Below are positions 53,121 through 62,093 of a DNA stretch of 64,000 nucleotides, one piece after another (positions within the stretch are counted from its first letter, which is position 1; each line of letters opens with the position of its first letter). The translations under genes were made by a program, and so were the position numbers. The notes beneath the pieces are model-generated. The model made no database searches. It saw only the letters and a program-made list of their open reading frames with translations, and was not told where the DNA came from. Origin of the DNA: an uncultured Streptococcus sp. (lineage in GTDB: Bacteria > Bacillota > Bacilli > Lactobacillales > Streptococcaceae); contig NZ_CAJPNR010000004.1 in NCBI RefSeq assembly GCF_905372115.1, forward strand, positions 42,564 to 106,563, in the 5' to 3' direction.

Positions 53121-55550
53121 ATGAAATACTCAAAAGCCTTAATAGAAAGCTTGGAAGCAGCCCAGCTCTTGGCCGGCCATTTTACGACAGATTATCTGGA
53201 ATCATGGCATCTGCTGATTGCTCTGGCTAATAATCCCTACAGCGTTGCCGGCTCTGTTCTCAATGAGTTTCCTGTAGAAGTTGATGGATTTGAAGAAGCA
53301 GCTTTTCAGATTACTGGTCAGGCTTATCAGAAAGACGGTCACTTCGAGCTGCTGCCTTTTTCTTATCGCTTAGAGGAGCTGTTTGAGGAAGCGGGCCAAA
53401 TTGCAGAAGCTGTTCGCGCTAAGCATGTAGGTACTGAACATGTGCTGCTGGCCATGCTCTTTGACCGGGGGACCTTGGCCTCTCGTATTCTGGAATTTAC
53501 CGGTTTTAGTTACGAGGACAAGGAACAGGGACCGAAAATCAGTGATTTGCGAAAGGTCTTGGAACAGCGAGCTGGCTGGGGAAAGGAAGATATCAAGGCT
53601 ATTCGCAGTCTGAATAAGGGAGTAATGGCAGCCAAGCAGACCATGGCTAATATGATGGGTATGCCAGCTTCTACCAGCGGGGGGCTAGAAGACTACACTC
53701 GTGATTTGACGGAGCTGGCTAGAGATGGCCGATTGGAGCCCGTCATTGGCCGCGATCAAGAAATTTCACGGATAGTTCAGATTCTTAGTCGCAAGACTAA
53801 AAACAATCCAGTGCTAGTTGGAGATGCTGGGGTTGGTAAGACAGCTCTGGCTTTAGGTCTGGCCCAGCGTGTAGCAGCTGGTCAGGTTCCTGCTGAACTT
53901 GCCAAGATGCGGGTTTTGGAGCTGGACTTGATGAATGTAGTCGCTGGCACTCGCTTTCGCGGAGATTTCGAGGAGCGAATGAATAACATCATCAATGACA
54001 TTGAAGAAGATGGTCATGTCATTCTCTTCATCGATGAGCTTCATACTATCATGGGCTCTGGCAGCGGTATTGACTCGACCTTGGATGCGGCCAATATCCT
54101 GAAACCGGCTCTGGCTCGCGGAACTCTGCGGACAGTTGGCGCTACGACGCAGGAAGAGTATCAGAAACACATTGAAAAAGACGCTGCTCTTTCTCGGCGT
54201 TTTGCCAAGGTCAGCATAGAAGAGCCTAATGTGGCTGACAGCATTGCTATTTTACAAGGCTTGAGAAAGAGCTATGAGGACCATCACAAGGTGCAGATTA
54301 GTGATCAGGCGATTGAGACGGCGGTGAAATACGCCCATCGCTATCTGACTAGCAAGCACCTGCCAGACTCTGCCATCGATCTTTTGGACGAGGCTAGTGC
54401 GACAGTGCAGAACAGAGGACCGCAAAATTACGAGCAGTCAGATTTGACACCAGTGGATCAAGCCTTGATGGCAGCGGACTTTAAAAAGGTGTCGAAGCTG
54501 CTTGAGCAAGAGCAGCAACCCAAGCTCTATAAACTGAAAGTGGAAGAAGACGATGTTTTGGCTACTCTTAGTGCTTTGTCTGGTATTCCAGTGCAGAAGC
54601 TGACTCAGACAGATGCCAAGAAATACCTCAATTTGGAAACAGAACTGCATAAACGCGTGATTGGGCAGGACGAGGCGATTTCAGCTATCAGCCGAGCTAT
54701 CCGACGCAACCAGTCTGGTATCCGCAACAGTAAGCGGCCGATTGGCTCTTTTATGTTCCTAGGTCCGACAGGGGTCGGGAAGACAGAGCTAGCCAAGGCC
54801 TTGGCCGAAAGTCTCTTCGATGATGAATCTGCCCTCATCCGCTTTGATATGAGTGAGTACATGGAGAAATTCGCGGCTAGCCGCCTCAATGGAGCGCCTC
54901 CAGGCTATGTAGGCTATGAAGAAGGAGGGGAGCTGACGGAAAAGGTGCGCAACCGACCTTATTCTGTCCTGCTCTTTGACGAGGTGGAAAAGGCGCACCC
55001 GGATATTTTCAATGTTCTCCTGCAGGTCTTGGATGATGGTCAGCTGACTGACAGCAAGGGCCGCAAGGTGGACTTCTCCAACACGATTATTATCATGACC
55101 AGCAATCTGGGGGCAACCAGTTTGCGGGATGATAAGACGGTGGGCTTTGGGGCGCGGGATATCCGCTTGGACCATGCCAATATGGAAAAACGGATGCTGG
55201 AAGAACTCAAGAAAGCATATAGACCGGAGTTTATCAACCGTATCGACGAGAAGGTAGTCTTCCACAGCCTATCTGCTGAAGATATGCAGGAAGTGGTCAA
55301 GGTTATGGTCAAACCGCTCATTGCCAGTCTTGCTGAGAAGGGAATTGAGCTGAAGTTTCAGGCTAGTGCCCTTAAGCTGCTGGCTCAGGAAGGCTACGAT
55401 GTGGAAATGGGAGCACGGCCATTGCGCCGAACTCTGCAAACCCAGGTAGAGGACAAGTTGTCTGAGCTGCTCCTGACAGGAGATTTGGCTGCTGGCCAAA
55501 CACTTAAGGTTGGTGTCAAGGCTGGCCAGCTCAAGTTCGAAGTGGTTTAG
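53121..55550 (+). CDS. clpC: AAA+ unfoldase ClpC
   Basis: 809-residue Hsp100 protein that unfolds substrates for ClpP. N-terminal Clp-N repeats (~residues 1-145), D1 Walker A GDAGVGKTAL (~234) with Walker B VILFIDELH, a middle region, D2 Walker A GPTGVGKTEL (~550) and Walker B VLLFDEVEKAH. Second gene of the ctsR operon and controlled by CtsR. Domain order and length fit ClpC rather than ClpE (no N-terminal zinc finger). Confidence 0.96.
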   Translation: MKYSKALIESLEAAQLLAGHFTTDYLESWHLLIALANNPYSVAGSVLNEFPVEVDGFEEAAFQITGQAYQKDGHFELLPFSYRLEELFEEAGQIAEAVRAKHVGTEHVLLAMLFDRGTLASRILEFTGFSYEDKEQGPKISDLRKVLEQRAGWGKEDIKAIRSLNKGVMAAKQTMANMMGMPASTSGGLEDYTRDLTELARDGRLEPVIGRDQEISRIVQILSRKTKNNPVLVGDAGVGKTALALGLAQRVAAGQVPAELAKMRVLELDLMNVVAGTRFRGDFEERMNNIINDIEEDGHVILFIDELHTIMGSGSGIDSTLDAANILKPALARGTLRTVGATTQEEYQKHIEKDAALSRRFAKVSIEEPNVADSIAILQGLRKSYEDHHKVQISDQAIETAVKYAHRYLTSKHLPDSAIDLLDEASATVQNRGPQNYEQSDLTPVDQALMAADFKKVSKLLEQEQQPKLYKLKVEEDDVLATLSALSGIPVQKLTQTDAKKYLNLETELHKRVIGQDEAISAISRAIRRNQSGIRNSKRPIGSFMFLGPTGVGKTELAKALAESLFDDESALIRFDMSEYMEKFAASRLNGAPPGYVGYEEGGELTEKVRNRPYSVLLFDEVEKAHPDIFNVLLQVLDDGQLTDSKGRKVDFSNTIIIMTSNLGATSLRDDKTVGFGARDIRLDHANMEKRMLEELKKAYRPEFINRIDEKVVFHSLSAEDMQEVVKVMVKPLIASLAEKGIELKFQASALKLLAQEGYDVEMGARPLRRTLQTQVEDKLSELLLTGDLAAGQTLKVGVKAGQLKFEVV

Positions 55551-55677
55551 AAAGCGCAGTCTTTCAATGGAAAGTTGTGTGTTCGCGGTTAATCCCTGAT
55601 AGCAATCATACCTATAGATACCGAACAGTTATTTCATCATTCAATGAAACTGGAAAATTGAAGGATTGGAGGCTGAT

Positions 55678-56388
55678 ATGTCGTTTTTTAAAGATTTGTT
55701 TGCTGGTAGGCGAGCCAGAGTGAAAACACCTGAAGAGCGCAAGGCGGCTAGTATCCAGCGTTTGAAGAAGGAAGGTATTCCTTACATTGAGCATTTGCCG
55801 GTCATCGAAAGTGCTGAGCAGGTGTGGCCGCGCTCGCTAGAAGAAATTGCGCGGCGGGCTATTAGCAGCCTCTTGATTATTCAGGCGGCCTTGGATATCG
55901 AAAATAATAATTATAATGAGGAGAGCCGCCAGTGGCTGCAGGATAAACTGCAGCAATACGGGGTGCAGGAAGAGTTGACGCCCAAAGAAAGGGTAGTCTT
56001 GGAAGGCCGCGCCGATCCGGCAGCTATCATCAATATGGTTTGGAATTACGAGGCCTATTGGTCCCTGATTTGGTACATAGGTCTAGTAGATACTTTGCCG
56101 TTTCCAGATAAGATTTGTGATTGTGATGCTGCTATTTACGCAGTCGCTAGTGCGGTTGACTTTCAGGAATTTCTGGGAAAATGCCAACCGCGCAGCTTAG
56201 AAGAGTTACTGGATGAGGATGATTTGATTTATCGTTATCACTGGGCCTGTGTTGATGCTCGGATTCATGACCAGCCAGCACCGGCAGGCCTTGATGAAAG
56301 TGTTGTTCTGGAGAGGCGGTCTGGCCTTGACTGGCTGCTGGGGCTGAATACGGCCCAAGACTGGGATGCTGTTGAGCTGCATACCTAG
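55678..56388 (+). CDS. DUF4272 domain protein
   Basis: 236 residues from ATG 55678 (TTGGAGG upstream; open frame starts 12 bp earlier). DUF4272 signatures: TPEERKAASIQRLKKEGIPYIEHLPVI near the start, EIARRAISSLLII, the WNYEAYWSLIWYIGLVDTLPFPDKICD block and the C-terminal YRYHWACVDARI, SVVLERRSGLDWLLG. Cytoplasmic, no signal peptide. The function of the family is unknown. Weakly supported promoter upstream, possible read-through from clpC. Confidence 0.85.
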   Translation: MSFFKDLFAGRRARVKTPEERKAASIQRLKKEGIPYIEHLPVIESAEQVWPRSLEEIARRAISSLLIIQAALDIENNNYNEESRQWLQDKLQQYGVQEELTPKERVVLEGRADPAAIINMVWNYEAYWSLIWYIGLVDTLPFPDKICDCDAAIYAVASAVDFQEFLGKCQPRSLEELLDEDDLIYRYHWACVDARIHDQPAPAGLDESVVLERRSGLDWLLGLNTAQDWDAVELHT

Positions 56389-56430
56389 TCCAACTTCTCT
56401 TGAATCACTTAATTAGAAAAGGAGGTACCT

Positions 56431-56916
56431 TTGTCCGCTCATAAAATGGCTAAAATTGCTATCCTATCGGCTCTATGTGTGGCCTTTCGCTATGCATTTT
56501 CCTTTTTGCCCAATGTGCAGCCTATCTCAGCTATCTTTTTTCTGATCGTTATCTTTGAGGATTTGCAGACTTCACTCCTAGTGATGGCTGTGACGATGTT
56601 TACATCAGCCTTTCTTTTGGGAATGAGTCCGATTGTCCTCTTTCAGTTGCTGTCCTTTGGACTGATTCTTTGCCTTTGGCGGCTGCTCTATCCTCGGTTA
56701 AATCTAGTGGGACAGGGAATAGCAGTAGCTCTCCTATCCTTTGGCTATGGCATTGCCATCGATACACTGACAGCTTTGCTGTACAACTATCACTGGTGGT
56801 CTTATGCGATTATCAACGCTTTGACCTTCAATATAGCGCACGGACTGTCGACCTTGTTTTTTTACCCACTCTTGTACCCTATTTTAAGGAGGCTCTATAA
56901 TGAAAAAAATCTTTAG
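56431..56916 (+). CDS. ECF-transporter S component-like membrane protein
   Basis: 161 residues from TTG 56431, with AAAGGAGG five bases upstream. Six hydrophobic segments (KIAILSALCVAFRYAFSFLP to LSTLFFYPLLYPIL) in the pattern of ECF S components, which bind a vitamin and use a shared EcfAA'T module encoded elsewhere. It overlaps the next gene by 17 bp, a DUF4430 lipoprotein. That pairing recurs in Firmicutes and, because DUF4430 resembles the transcobalamin C-terminal domain, may point to a cobalamin-like ligand (inference). Confidence 0.75.
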   Translation: MSAHKMAKIAILSALCVAFRYAFSFLPNVQPISAIFFLIVIFEDLQTSLLVMAVTMFTSAFLLGMSPIVLFQLLSFGLILCLWRLLYPRLNLVGQGIAVALLSFGYGIAIDTLTALLYNYHWWSYAIINALTFNIAHGLSTLFFYPLLYPILRRLYNEKNL

Positions 56917-57301
56917 TTTGCTCACCCTTGCTTTGGCCCTTCTCCTTGTTGGTTGCGGCAGCAGCCAGACCAATACTGACAAGAGCTCTAGCTCAGCTGA
57001 TTCTTCTGTTAAAAAGGAACTGAAAATCAGCATCAGTATTGCACCAGAAGGTCAGGAGAAGAGCGAGAAAACGGTGGCTGTTGCAGAAGGAAAGACAGCG
57101 ATGGATGCTTTGAAGAAGGCCTATAAGGTCGAAGAAAAAGATGGTTTTATCACTTCTATTGACGGTCATGCTCAGGATGAAGCAAAGGGCCTCTACTGGA
57201 TGTTTAAGGTCAACGGAGAAATGGCTCCTAAGGCAGCCAATCAAATCACTGTCAAGGATGGAGACAAGCTGGAATTCTACCAAGAAGTCTATCAGCAATA
57301 A
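56900..57301 (+). CDS. DUF4430 domain lipoprotein
   Basis: 133-residue lipoprotein: signal with lipobox LVGC (Cys19), Ser/Asp-rich linker, then a DUF4430 domain (KTAMDALKKAYKVEEKDGFITSIDG, KGLYWMFKVNGEMAP, KDGDKLEFYQEVY). DUF4430 is related to the ligand-binding C-terminal domain of transcobalamin/intrinsic factor. Coupled to the upstream S component, it probably acts as an extracytoplasmic ligand-binding partner. AAGGAGG precedes the ATG. Confidence 0.85.
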   Translation: MKKIFSLLTLALALLLVGCGSSQTNTDKSSSSADSSVKKELKISISIAPEGQEKSEKTVAVAEGKTAMDALKKAYKVEEKDGFITSIDGHAQDEAKGLYWMFKVNGEMAPKAANQITVKDGDKLEFYQEVYQQ

Positions 57302-57314
57302 ATCTTGTAAAAAA

Positions 57315-57349
57315 GAATCTGATGCTCAAGGCTTTAGGTTCTTTTTTTG
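57315..57349 (+). terminator. Terminator after the DUF4430 gene
   Basis: AAAAAGAATC / GGTTCTTTTT stem (one wobble) around a ~18-nt loop, T-run. Confidence 0.6.
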
Positions 57350-57355
57350 TGCCCT

Positions 57356-57379
57356 TGATATAGTTTTAAAATAAAATCA
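57356..57379 (+). promoter_or_regulatory. Imperfect palindrome upstream of nadR
   Basis: TGAT at each end of a 24-bp segment centred on TTTTAAAA (57364-57371). Candidate operator for the linked NrtR-like protein; I do not know the streptococcal NrtR motif, so this is only positional. Confidence 0.3.
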
Positions 57380-57421
57380 TAGAAATAATAAAATATAAAA
57401 AACAATAAAAAGGTTAAACGT

Positions 57422-58480
57422 ATGAAAGAAAAAATTGCAATCGTCTTTGGAACATTTGCTCCCTTGCATCAGGGGCATATCGACTTGATACAGAAGGCTA
57501 AGCGTTCTTATGATAAGGTGCGCGTGGTGGTTTCAGGTTATCAGGGAGACCGTGGGCAGGAAGTGGGTCTGTCTCTGCAGAAGCGTTTTCGATATACACG
57601 GGAGACTTTCGCAGATGATGAATTGACCCAGGTTTACAAACTGGACGAAACTTCTTTTCCTCGCTATCCTCTGGGTTGGGACAAGTGGCTGCCGGCTTTA
57701 TTGGAGTTGGTGGGCTATGATTCAGAACGCGAGGAACTGGTTTTCTTTGTTGGTGAGGCTGACTATCAGAAGGAGTTAGAAAAGCGTGACTTCAAAACTT
57801 CCTTGCAGGAGCGCCAGTTTGGGATTTCAGCAACGATGATTCGGGAAAATCCTAGTCGTTATTGGAAATATATCGCCCAACCTTTCCGGCGTCACTTTAC
57901 CAAGAAAGTGCTGATTATGGGCAGCGCCAGCAATGGCAAAACAACCTTGGCCAAAGATTTAGCTCGCTACTATGATGCTCCGGTTAGTCTAGAATATGCT
58001 CGAGAATATCAGATTCAAAATAACGTGAGAGACGATGAGCTGACCCCTAAAGACTATTATTATCTGCTCTTAGGACAATATGCTCAGACTTCCCGTTTGA
58101 TTGACAGCAGCGCCAATCGTGGTCTGGTCGTGGCTGATACAAATTCGCTGGTAACCAAGGCTTACTATGATTACTATCTGAAAGAAATTCCGGTTCAAGA
58201 CGAGGAAACAGATACCTTTGACAATCTCTTTGCTAGCATCTTGTCTAAGGAAAAATGGGATTTGATTCTCTTTGCTGAGCCGGTTGGGGTCTATGTCAAC
58301 GATGGTTTTCGCGATATGAGTATGGCAGACGAGGCTATACGCAGTGATTTTTCAAGCTATCTGAAAAAGCTGAGAGAGCAGTGCTTGGCTCATATTCCAA
58401 CGGTTTATCTGGCTGGCAGTTATTTTGACAATTATCAGGCGGCCAAAGAAGCGATTGACATGATTTATCAAGCAGATTAA
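57422..58480 (+). CDS. nadR: NMN adenylyltransferase / nicotinamide riboside kinase NadR
   Basis: 352 residues, two catalytic domains and no N-terminal helix-turn-helix. Nucleotidyltransferase: IVFGTFAPLHQGHIDLI (HxGH) and SATMIRENP (ISATxxR). Kinase: P-loop GSASNGKTTLAKDLA near residue 165. It phosphorylates nicotinamide riboside to NMN and adenylates it to NAD. Followed by pnuC. AAGG precedes the ATG. Confidence 0.94.
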   Translation: MKEKIAIVFGTFAPLHQGHIDLIQKAKRSYDKVRVVVSGYQGDRGQEVGLSLQKRFRYTRETFADDELTQVYKLDETSFPRYPLGWDKWLPALLELVGYDSEREELVFFVGEADYQKELEKRDFKTSLQERQFGISATMIRENPSRYWKYIAQPFRRHFTKKVLIMGSASNGKTTLAKDLARYYDAPVSLEYAREYQIQNNVRDDELTPKDYYYLLLGQYAQTSRLIDSSANRGLVVADTNSLVTKAYYDYYLKEIPVQDEETDTFDNLFASILSKEKWDLILFAEPVGVYVNDGFRDMSMADEAIRSDFSSYLKKLREQCLAHIPTVYLAGSYFDNYQAAKEAIDMIYQAD

Positions 58481-58483
58481 AAT
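58455..58483 (+). promoter_or_regulatory. pnuC internal promoter inside nadR 3' end
   Basis: TTGACA (58455-58460), 17 bp, TAAAAT (58478-58483). Confidence 0.65.
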
Positions 58484-58501
58484 AGAAAGTGGTAAAATAG
58501 A

Positions 58502-59317
58502 ATGGTAGTAAAAAATCAAAAACTCTCGCCTGCAGCTCTCTACGCAGGACTGAAACAAAAATCTCAAACCTTTGTTCAGAATTTCCGCGATGTCTGTGCG
58601 GCAGCTAAAAAACAAGGTTTTAGCGGCATAGCGAAATTGTTCTGGCAGGATTTATTTGGCGGGCGTAACTTGACTCAATGGCTCTACTTGCTTGCTCTTT
58701 CCAGTCTGCCTTTCATTCTGGAGTTTACCAGTGGTCAGAAGCAGCATGACTGGCTGGGACTCTTTGCTTCCTGGACAGGCATCGTTTGCGTTATTCTAGT
58801 AGCCGAGGGGCGGGCCAGCAATTATCTCTTCGGAGCGGTTAATTCGGCAATTTACCTTATATTGTCCTTCAATGCTAGTTTTTATGGAGAAGTGTTGACT
58901 ACAGTCTACTTCTTTATCATGCAGCCGATTGGCCTTTATACTTGGCTGTCCAACCGGGTCAATGAACAAGACAAGACGGAGCCTTCTCATTTTGAAGCTA
59001 AGAAGTTAGATTGGCGCGGCTGGTTTAAATATTTGGCCTTAACTGCCTTGATTTGGATTGGTATGGGCTTTGCTTATAAGAGCATTCACAGTCACCGGCC
59101 TTTCCGTGATAGTGTGACAGATGCGACCAATGGTATTGGTCAGCTTCTCATGACTGGTCTCTACCGCGAGCAGTGGATTTTCTGGATTGCGACCAATCTC
59201 TTCAGTATCTATCTCTGGTGGGGTAGCAATCTCCATATCCAGGCCATGTACTGGGTCTATACCCTCAATAGTATCGTCGGATGGTATCAGTGGACCAAGG
59301 CGGTGAAGAAAGCTTAG
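58502..59317 (+). CDS. pnuC: Nicotinamide riboside transporter PnuC
   Basis: 271 residues with ~60 cytoplasmic N-terminal residues and about seven to eight hydrophobic spans. Family features: WLGLFASWTGIVCVILVAEG, NYLFGAVNSAIYLILSF, and the ligand-site region WIFWIATNLFSIYLWW near the C-terminus. It imports nicotinamide riboside by facilitated diffusion, trapped by NadR phosphorylation. Likely co-regulated with nadR and the downstream Nudix protein. Confidence 0.93.
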   Translation: MVVKNQKLSPAALYAGLKQKSQTFVQNFRDVCAAAKKQGFSGIAKLFWQDLFGGRNLTQWLYLLALSSLPFILEFTSGQKQHDWLGLFASWTGIVCVILVAEGRASNYLFGAVNSAIYLILSFNASFYGEVLTTVYFFIMQPIGLYTWLSNRVNEQDKTEPSHFEAKKLDWRGWFKYLALTALIWIGMGFAYKSIHSHRPFRDSVTDATNGIGQLLMTGLYREQWIFWIATNLFSIYLWWGSNLHIQAMYWVYTLNSIVGWYQWTKAVKKA

Positions 59318-59373
59318 ACCAAGGCTTGAGATTTTTGATAGAAAAAGATAGCTTAGGAAAGGACGAAAAATTC

Positions 59374-60162
59374 ATGACCAAACAGGATATCCCAGCGGGA
59401 ATGTCGGAAAAAGAGTACTATGAAACTATGGCGGATGAGTCCGCCTTTTTGGCATGGTACAAGACACAGGATCTACCCAAGTATGAGACACCTAGCGTAA
59501 CAGCAGATATGGTGGCTTACTGCTTTGTGGATGGTCAGGTGAAACTATTGGTCATCAAGCGTAAGGCTCATCCTTATCAGAATAAATATGCCTTAGTCGG
59601 AGGTTTTGTGAACAAGCATGAGGATGCCTATCAAGCCTGCATTCGGGAAGTAAAGGAAGAGGTGGGGCTGGAGATACCGCTGGAAAAGGTGGAACAGCTG
59701 ATGACGGTTTCTACTCCAGGACGTGATCCGCGCGGTTGGGTCATCACCATTGCCCATCTGGTCTATCTGCCGGCCATAGCAGTAGATCAAGCGCAAGCTG
59801 GGGATGATGCCAAGGAAGTCACCTTTCTTGATGTTGACTTTAAGACTAGTAGTTTTAAAGATGGAGAGCGGCTCCTGACAGCAGAGGACTTTGCCTTTGA
59901 CCACTACCAAATCCTGCTGGAATCTATCAAGCGGATTCAGGGACGACTGGACTGGAATCCAACTTTTCTTCATCTGCTGGAATCGCCCTTTACTGTCTAT
60001 GAAGGGACTGAACTGGTCAATCTCATCTCGCCTAGACGACCTATCGTCAGCAATAATTTTCTAGTTAAATTTGGAGAATACTTAGAGGAGGCTGGTGTCA
60101 AGCGAGTACCGAAGAAGAAACCGAGAAAAGTTTATCGGCTGAAGGCAGAAAAATCAGATTAA
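59374..60162 (+). CDS. Nudix protein with C-terminal winged helix (NrtR-like)
   Basis: 262 residues from ATG 59374; an upstream in-frame start at 59281 is unlikely. Complete Nudix box GFVNKHEDAYQACIREVKEE-VGL (~residues 73-96, all catalytic Glu present). The C-terminal ~60 residues (FTVYEGTELVNLISPRR ... KPRKVYRLK) match the winged-helix region of NrtR regulators of NAD metabolism. Location after nadR-pnuC supports NAD control. Classical NrtR proteins often have a degenerate Nudix box, so this one may still hydrolyse ADP-ribose or a related nucleotide. Confidence 0.82.
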   Translation: MTKQDIPAGMSEKEYYETMADESAFLAWYKTQDLPKYETPSVTADMVAYCFVDGQVKLLVIKRKAHPYQNKYALVGGFVNKHEDAYQACIREVKEEVGLEIPLEKVEQLMTVSTPGRDPRGWVITIAHLVYLPAIAVDQAQAGDDAKEVTFLDVDFKTSSFKDGERLLTAEDFAFDHYQILLESIKRIQGRLDWNPTFLHLLESPFTVYEGTELVNLISPRRPIVSNNFLVKFGEYLEEAGVKRVPKKKPRKVYRLKAEKSD

Positions 60163-60189
60163 AAGAAAGTTGATTATATATTTCTCTTG

Positions 60190-60216
60190 CAGGACAGATT
60201 TGTCCTGTTTTTTTTC
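60190..60216 (+). terminator. Terminator after the Nudix gene
   Basis: CAGGACA-GATT-TGTCCTG hairpin and eight-plus T. Confidence 0.88.
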
Positions 60217-60225
60217 ATTTTTAAT

Positions 60226-60233
60226 TACGAATA
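60226..60233 (+). promoter_or_regulatory. Perfect competence (SigX) box
   Basis: TACGAATA behind a T-rich tract. AGGAG (60241-60245) precedes ATG 60256, which opens only six codons (MTKEAD) before TGA. The next gene starts at 60401. Confidence 0.65.
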
Positions 60234-60329
60234 GATAAGTAGGAGCAAGTTTCTCATGACAAAAGAAGCAGATTGAGAAGCGAAACTTTACTTGAGTAAA
60301 AAATTTTTCGAAAAATCTTGCATAAATGA

Positions 60330-60358
60330 TTGACATAGTAAATTCATAGTGTTACAAT
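60330..60358 (+). promoter_or_regulatory. Lipoprotein SigA promoter
   Basis: TTGACA (60330-60335), 17 bp, TACAAT (60353-60358). Confidence 0.85.
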
Positions 60359-60400
60359 AATATTACAAAAAGATTTCTAAATATTACAAGGAGACAAAAG

Positions 60401-61075
60401 ATGAAAACACGTACTTATACAAAAATGATGGCAGCTGCAGTTCTGGTTTCTAGTTTGTTTTTAGGGGCATGTGGTAAGAAAGAAGAAAGTACAACAAGTG
60501 CTAGTTCTAGCAAGACTGTTCAGACTTCCTCTAGCTTAAAAGCTGCGTCATCCAGCAAGGCCAGCGCTTCTCCTAAGGCTAGCAATAGCGCTTCTTCAGA
60601 AGGAGCAGTTAGCCAGCCTGGACAAGCCGAAATTCCTGCTAATCAGCAACAGTCTACTGTTGAAGCACCTCAAGCCCAACAAACGCAGCCGCAGCAAGCT
60701 TCAGGTCGACAAAATACTCAGAGTCAAGCAACTCAACCAGCCCAAGCACCAGAAAGCAATCGCCAACTTCAAAATAAGCAGGCAGCCAGCAATGCTCGCT
60801 ATAAAGGTGTCTTGACTATGGTGGATGGGGATTTCTCAGCCGCTGCTGGAACTTGGAAGGATGCCAATGGAAATACTGTGACCGTATCGGGTAATGGTCA
60901 ATTCACGGTTCAGGCTGCAGATGGAAAGACAGATAGTTATTCTATCGCTTCCTACTCCTATACGCTGGATGATGGAAAATACAATGCGCAGTTAAGCGGC
61001 CAAGGCAATGCCAATCTGCAGATTACAACAGGAGCGGATGGTTCAGTAACAAGCGTTGTGGTGACTCAGCCCTAA
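60401..61075 (+). CDS. Gln/Ser-rich lipoprotein with C-terminal DUF6287-like domain
   Basis: 224-residue lipoprotein: signal with lipobox LGAC (Cys25), ~110-residue low-complexity Ser/Ala/Gln/Pro linker (wall-spanning), then a small beta-rich domain (MVDGDFSAAAGTWKDANGNTVTV to SVTSVVVTQP). The C-terminal part resembles DUF6287-type domains of streptococcal surface lipoproteins; function unknown. It has a consensus SigA promoter, and a SigX box lies 167 bp upstream, so competence may boost it. AAGGAG precedes the ATG. Confidence 0.82.
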   Translation: MKTRTYTKMMAAAVLVSSLFLGACGKKEESTTSASSSKTVQTSSSLKAASSSKASASPKASNSASSEGAVSQPGQAEIPANQQQSTVEAPQAQQTQPQQASGRQNTQSQATQPAQAPESNRQLQNKQAASNARYKGVLTMVDGDFSAAAGTWKDANGNTVTVSGNGQFTVQAADGKTDSYSIASYSYTLDDGKYNAQLSGQGNANLQITTGADGSVTSVVVTQP

Positions 61076-61082
61076 ACAGAAC

Positions 61083-61120
61083 AAAAAAGGAAGTCCAATC
61101 GGCTTCCTTTCGTTTTTATT
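61083..61120. terminator. Convergent terminator, lipoprotein / dusB
   Basis: AAAGGAAGTC / GGCTTCCTTT stem (one G-U) with A and T runs. Confidence 0.85.
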
Positions 61121-62093
61121 TTTGGATTTGCAGGAGTTCTTCAATTTCAGCCAGACTTTCAGCTTGTGAAATAGCACCGCGGAGTTTGGCTGCTCCCGCA
61201 GTACCGCGAAGATAGTGAGGAGCTAGGCCCCGGAATTCGCGGATAGCCACATATTCTCCTTTGAGATTTACCAAGCGGGAGAGGTGGTCGTGGGCGATTT
61301 TCATCTTGTCCTCAAAGCTGAGGTCTGGAAGGATTTCGCCTGTTTCAAAGTAGTGGTTGATTTGGTTAAAGAGATAAGGATTTCCCATAGCAGCTCGGCC
61401 TATCATGATGGCATCGGCGCCGACTTCCTCGATACGCTGTTTTGCGTCTTGTACATTCCGGATATCTCCGTTAGCGATGAAAGGAATCTTGGTCAGAGCT
61501 TGGGCTACATCGTGCAAGGTCTCAAGGTCAGCATGACCAGTATACATTTGCTCACGGGTGCGGCCGTGCATAGCCAGAGCGGAGACTCCGGCGGCTTCGG
61601 CTGCTAGAGCGTTTTCTACAGCCAGTGAGCTGTCGGACCAACCCGTCCGCATCTTGACTGTCAGGGGAATATCCAGAACGGACTGGACCTTGTTGATGAT
61701 TTTATAGATTTTCTCAGGGTCCTTGAGCCATTTAGCTCCAGCTTCGTTTTTAACGATTTTATTGACTGGGCAGCCCATATTGATATCGACGATATCCGTC
61801 TTGGTGTTTTCTTGGATAAATTCTGCTGCGCGGGCTAAACTGTCCTCGTCGCTACCGAAAAGCTGGATAGAAACGGGATTTTCTCCCTCATCAATATGGA
61901 GCATGTGGAGGGTTTTTTCGTTGTTATACTGGATGCCCTTGTCAGAGACCATTTCCATCACGACCAGGCCTGCTCCCAGCTCTTTGGCAATGGTTCGGAA
62001 AGCAGAGTTGGTTACACCGGCCATAGGCGCCAGAACTGTGCGGTTGGGAATTTCAACATTCCCAATCATAAAAGGGGTATTAAGATTTGTCAC
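61116..62093 (-). CDS. dusB: tRNA-dihydrouridine synthase DusB
   Basis: 325 residues from a GTG start (62093), supported by GGAGG 10 nt upstream. FMN TIM-barrel with [26 protein letters not shown] (catalytic Cys) and [11 protein letters not shown]. It reduces uridine to dihydrouridine in tRNA. It overlaps the hslO stop by 14 bp, so the two are coupled. The hslO-dusB order is common in streptococci. Confidence 0.95.
   Translation of the reverse strand: MTNLNTPFMIGNVEIPNRTVLAPMAGVTNSAFRTIAKELGAGLVVMEMVSDKGIQYNNEKTLHMLHIDEGENPVSIQLFGSDEDSLARAAEFIQENTKTDIVDINMGCPVNKIVKNEAGAKWLKDPEKIYKIINKVQSVLDIPLTVKMRTGWSDSSLAVENALAAEAAGVSALAMHGRTREQMYTGHADLETLHDVAQALTKIPFIANGDIRNVQDAKQRIEEVGADAIMIGRAAMGNPYLFNQINHYFETGEILPDLSFEDKMKIAHDHLSRLVNLKGEYVAIREFRGLAPHYLRGTAGAAKLRGAISQAESLAEIEELLQIQK

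Noticed and set aside
60401..60780. Low-complexity Gln/Ser/Pro region as a DNA repeat array
   Set aside because: It is a lipoprotein linker with varied codons, not a tandem DNA repeat.
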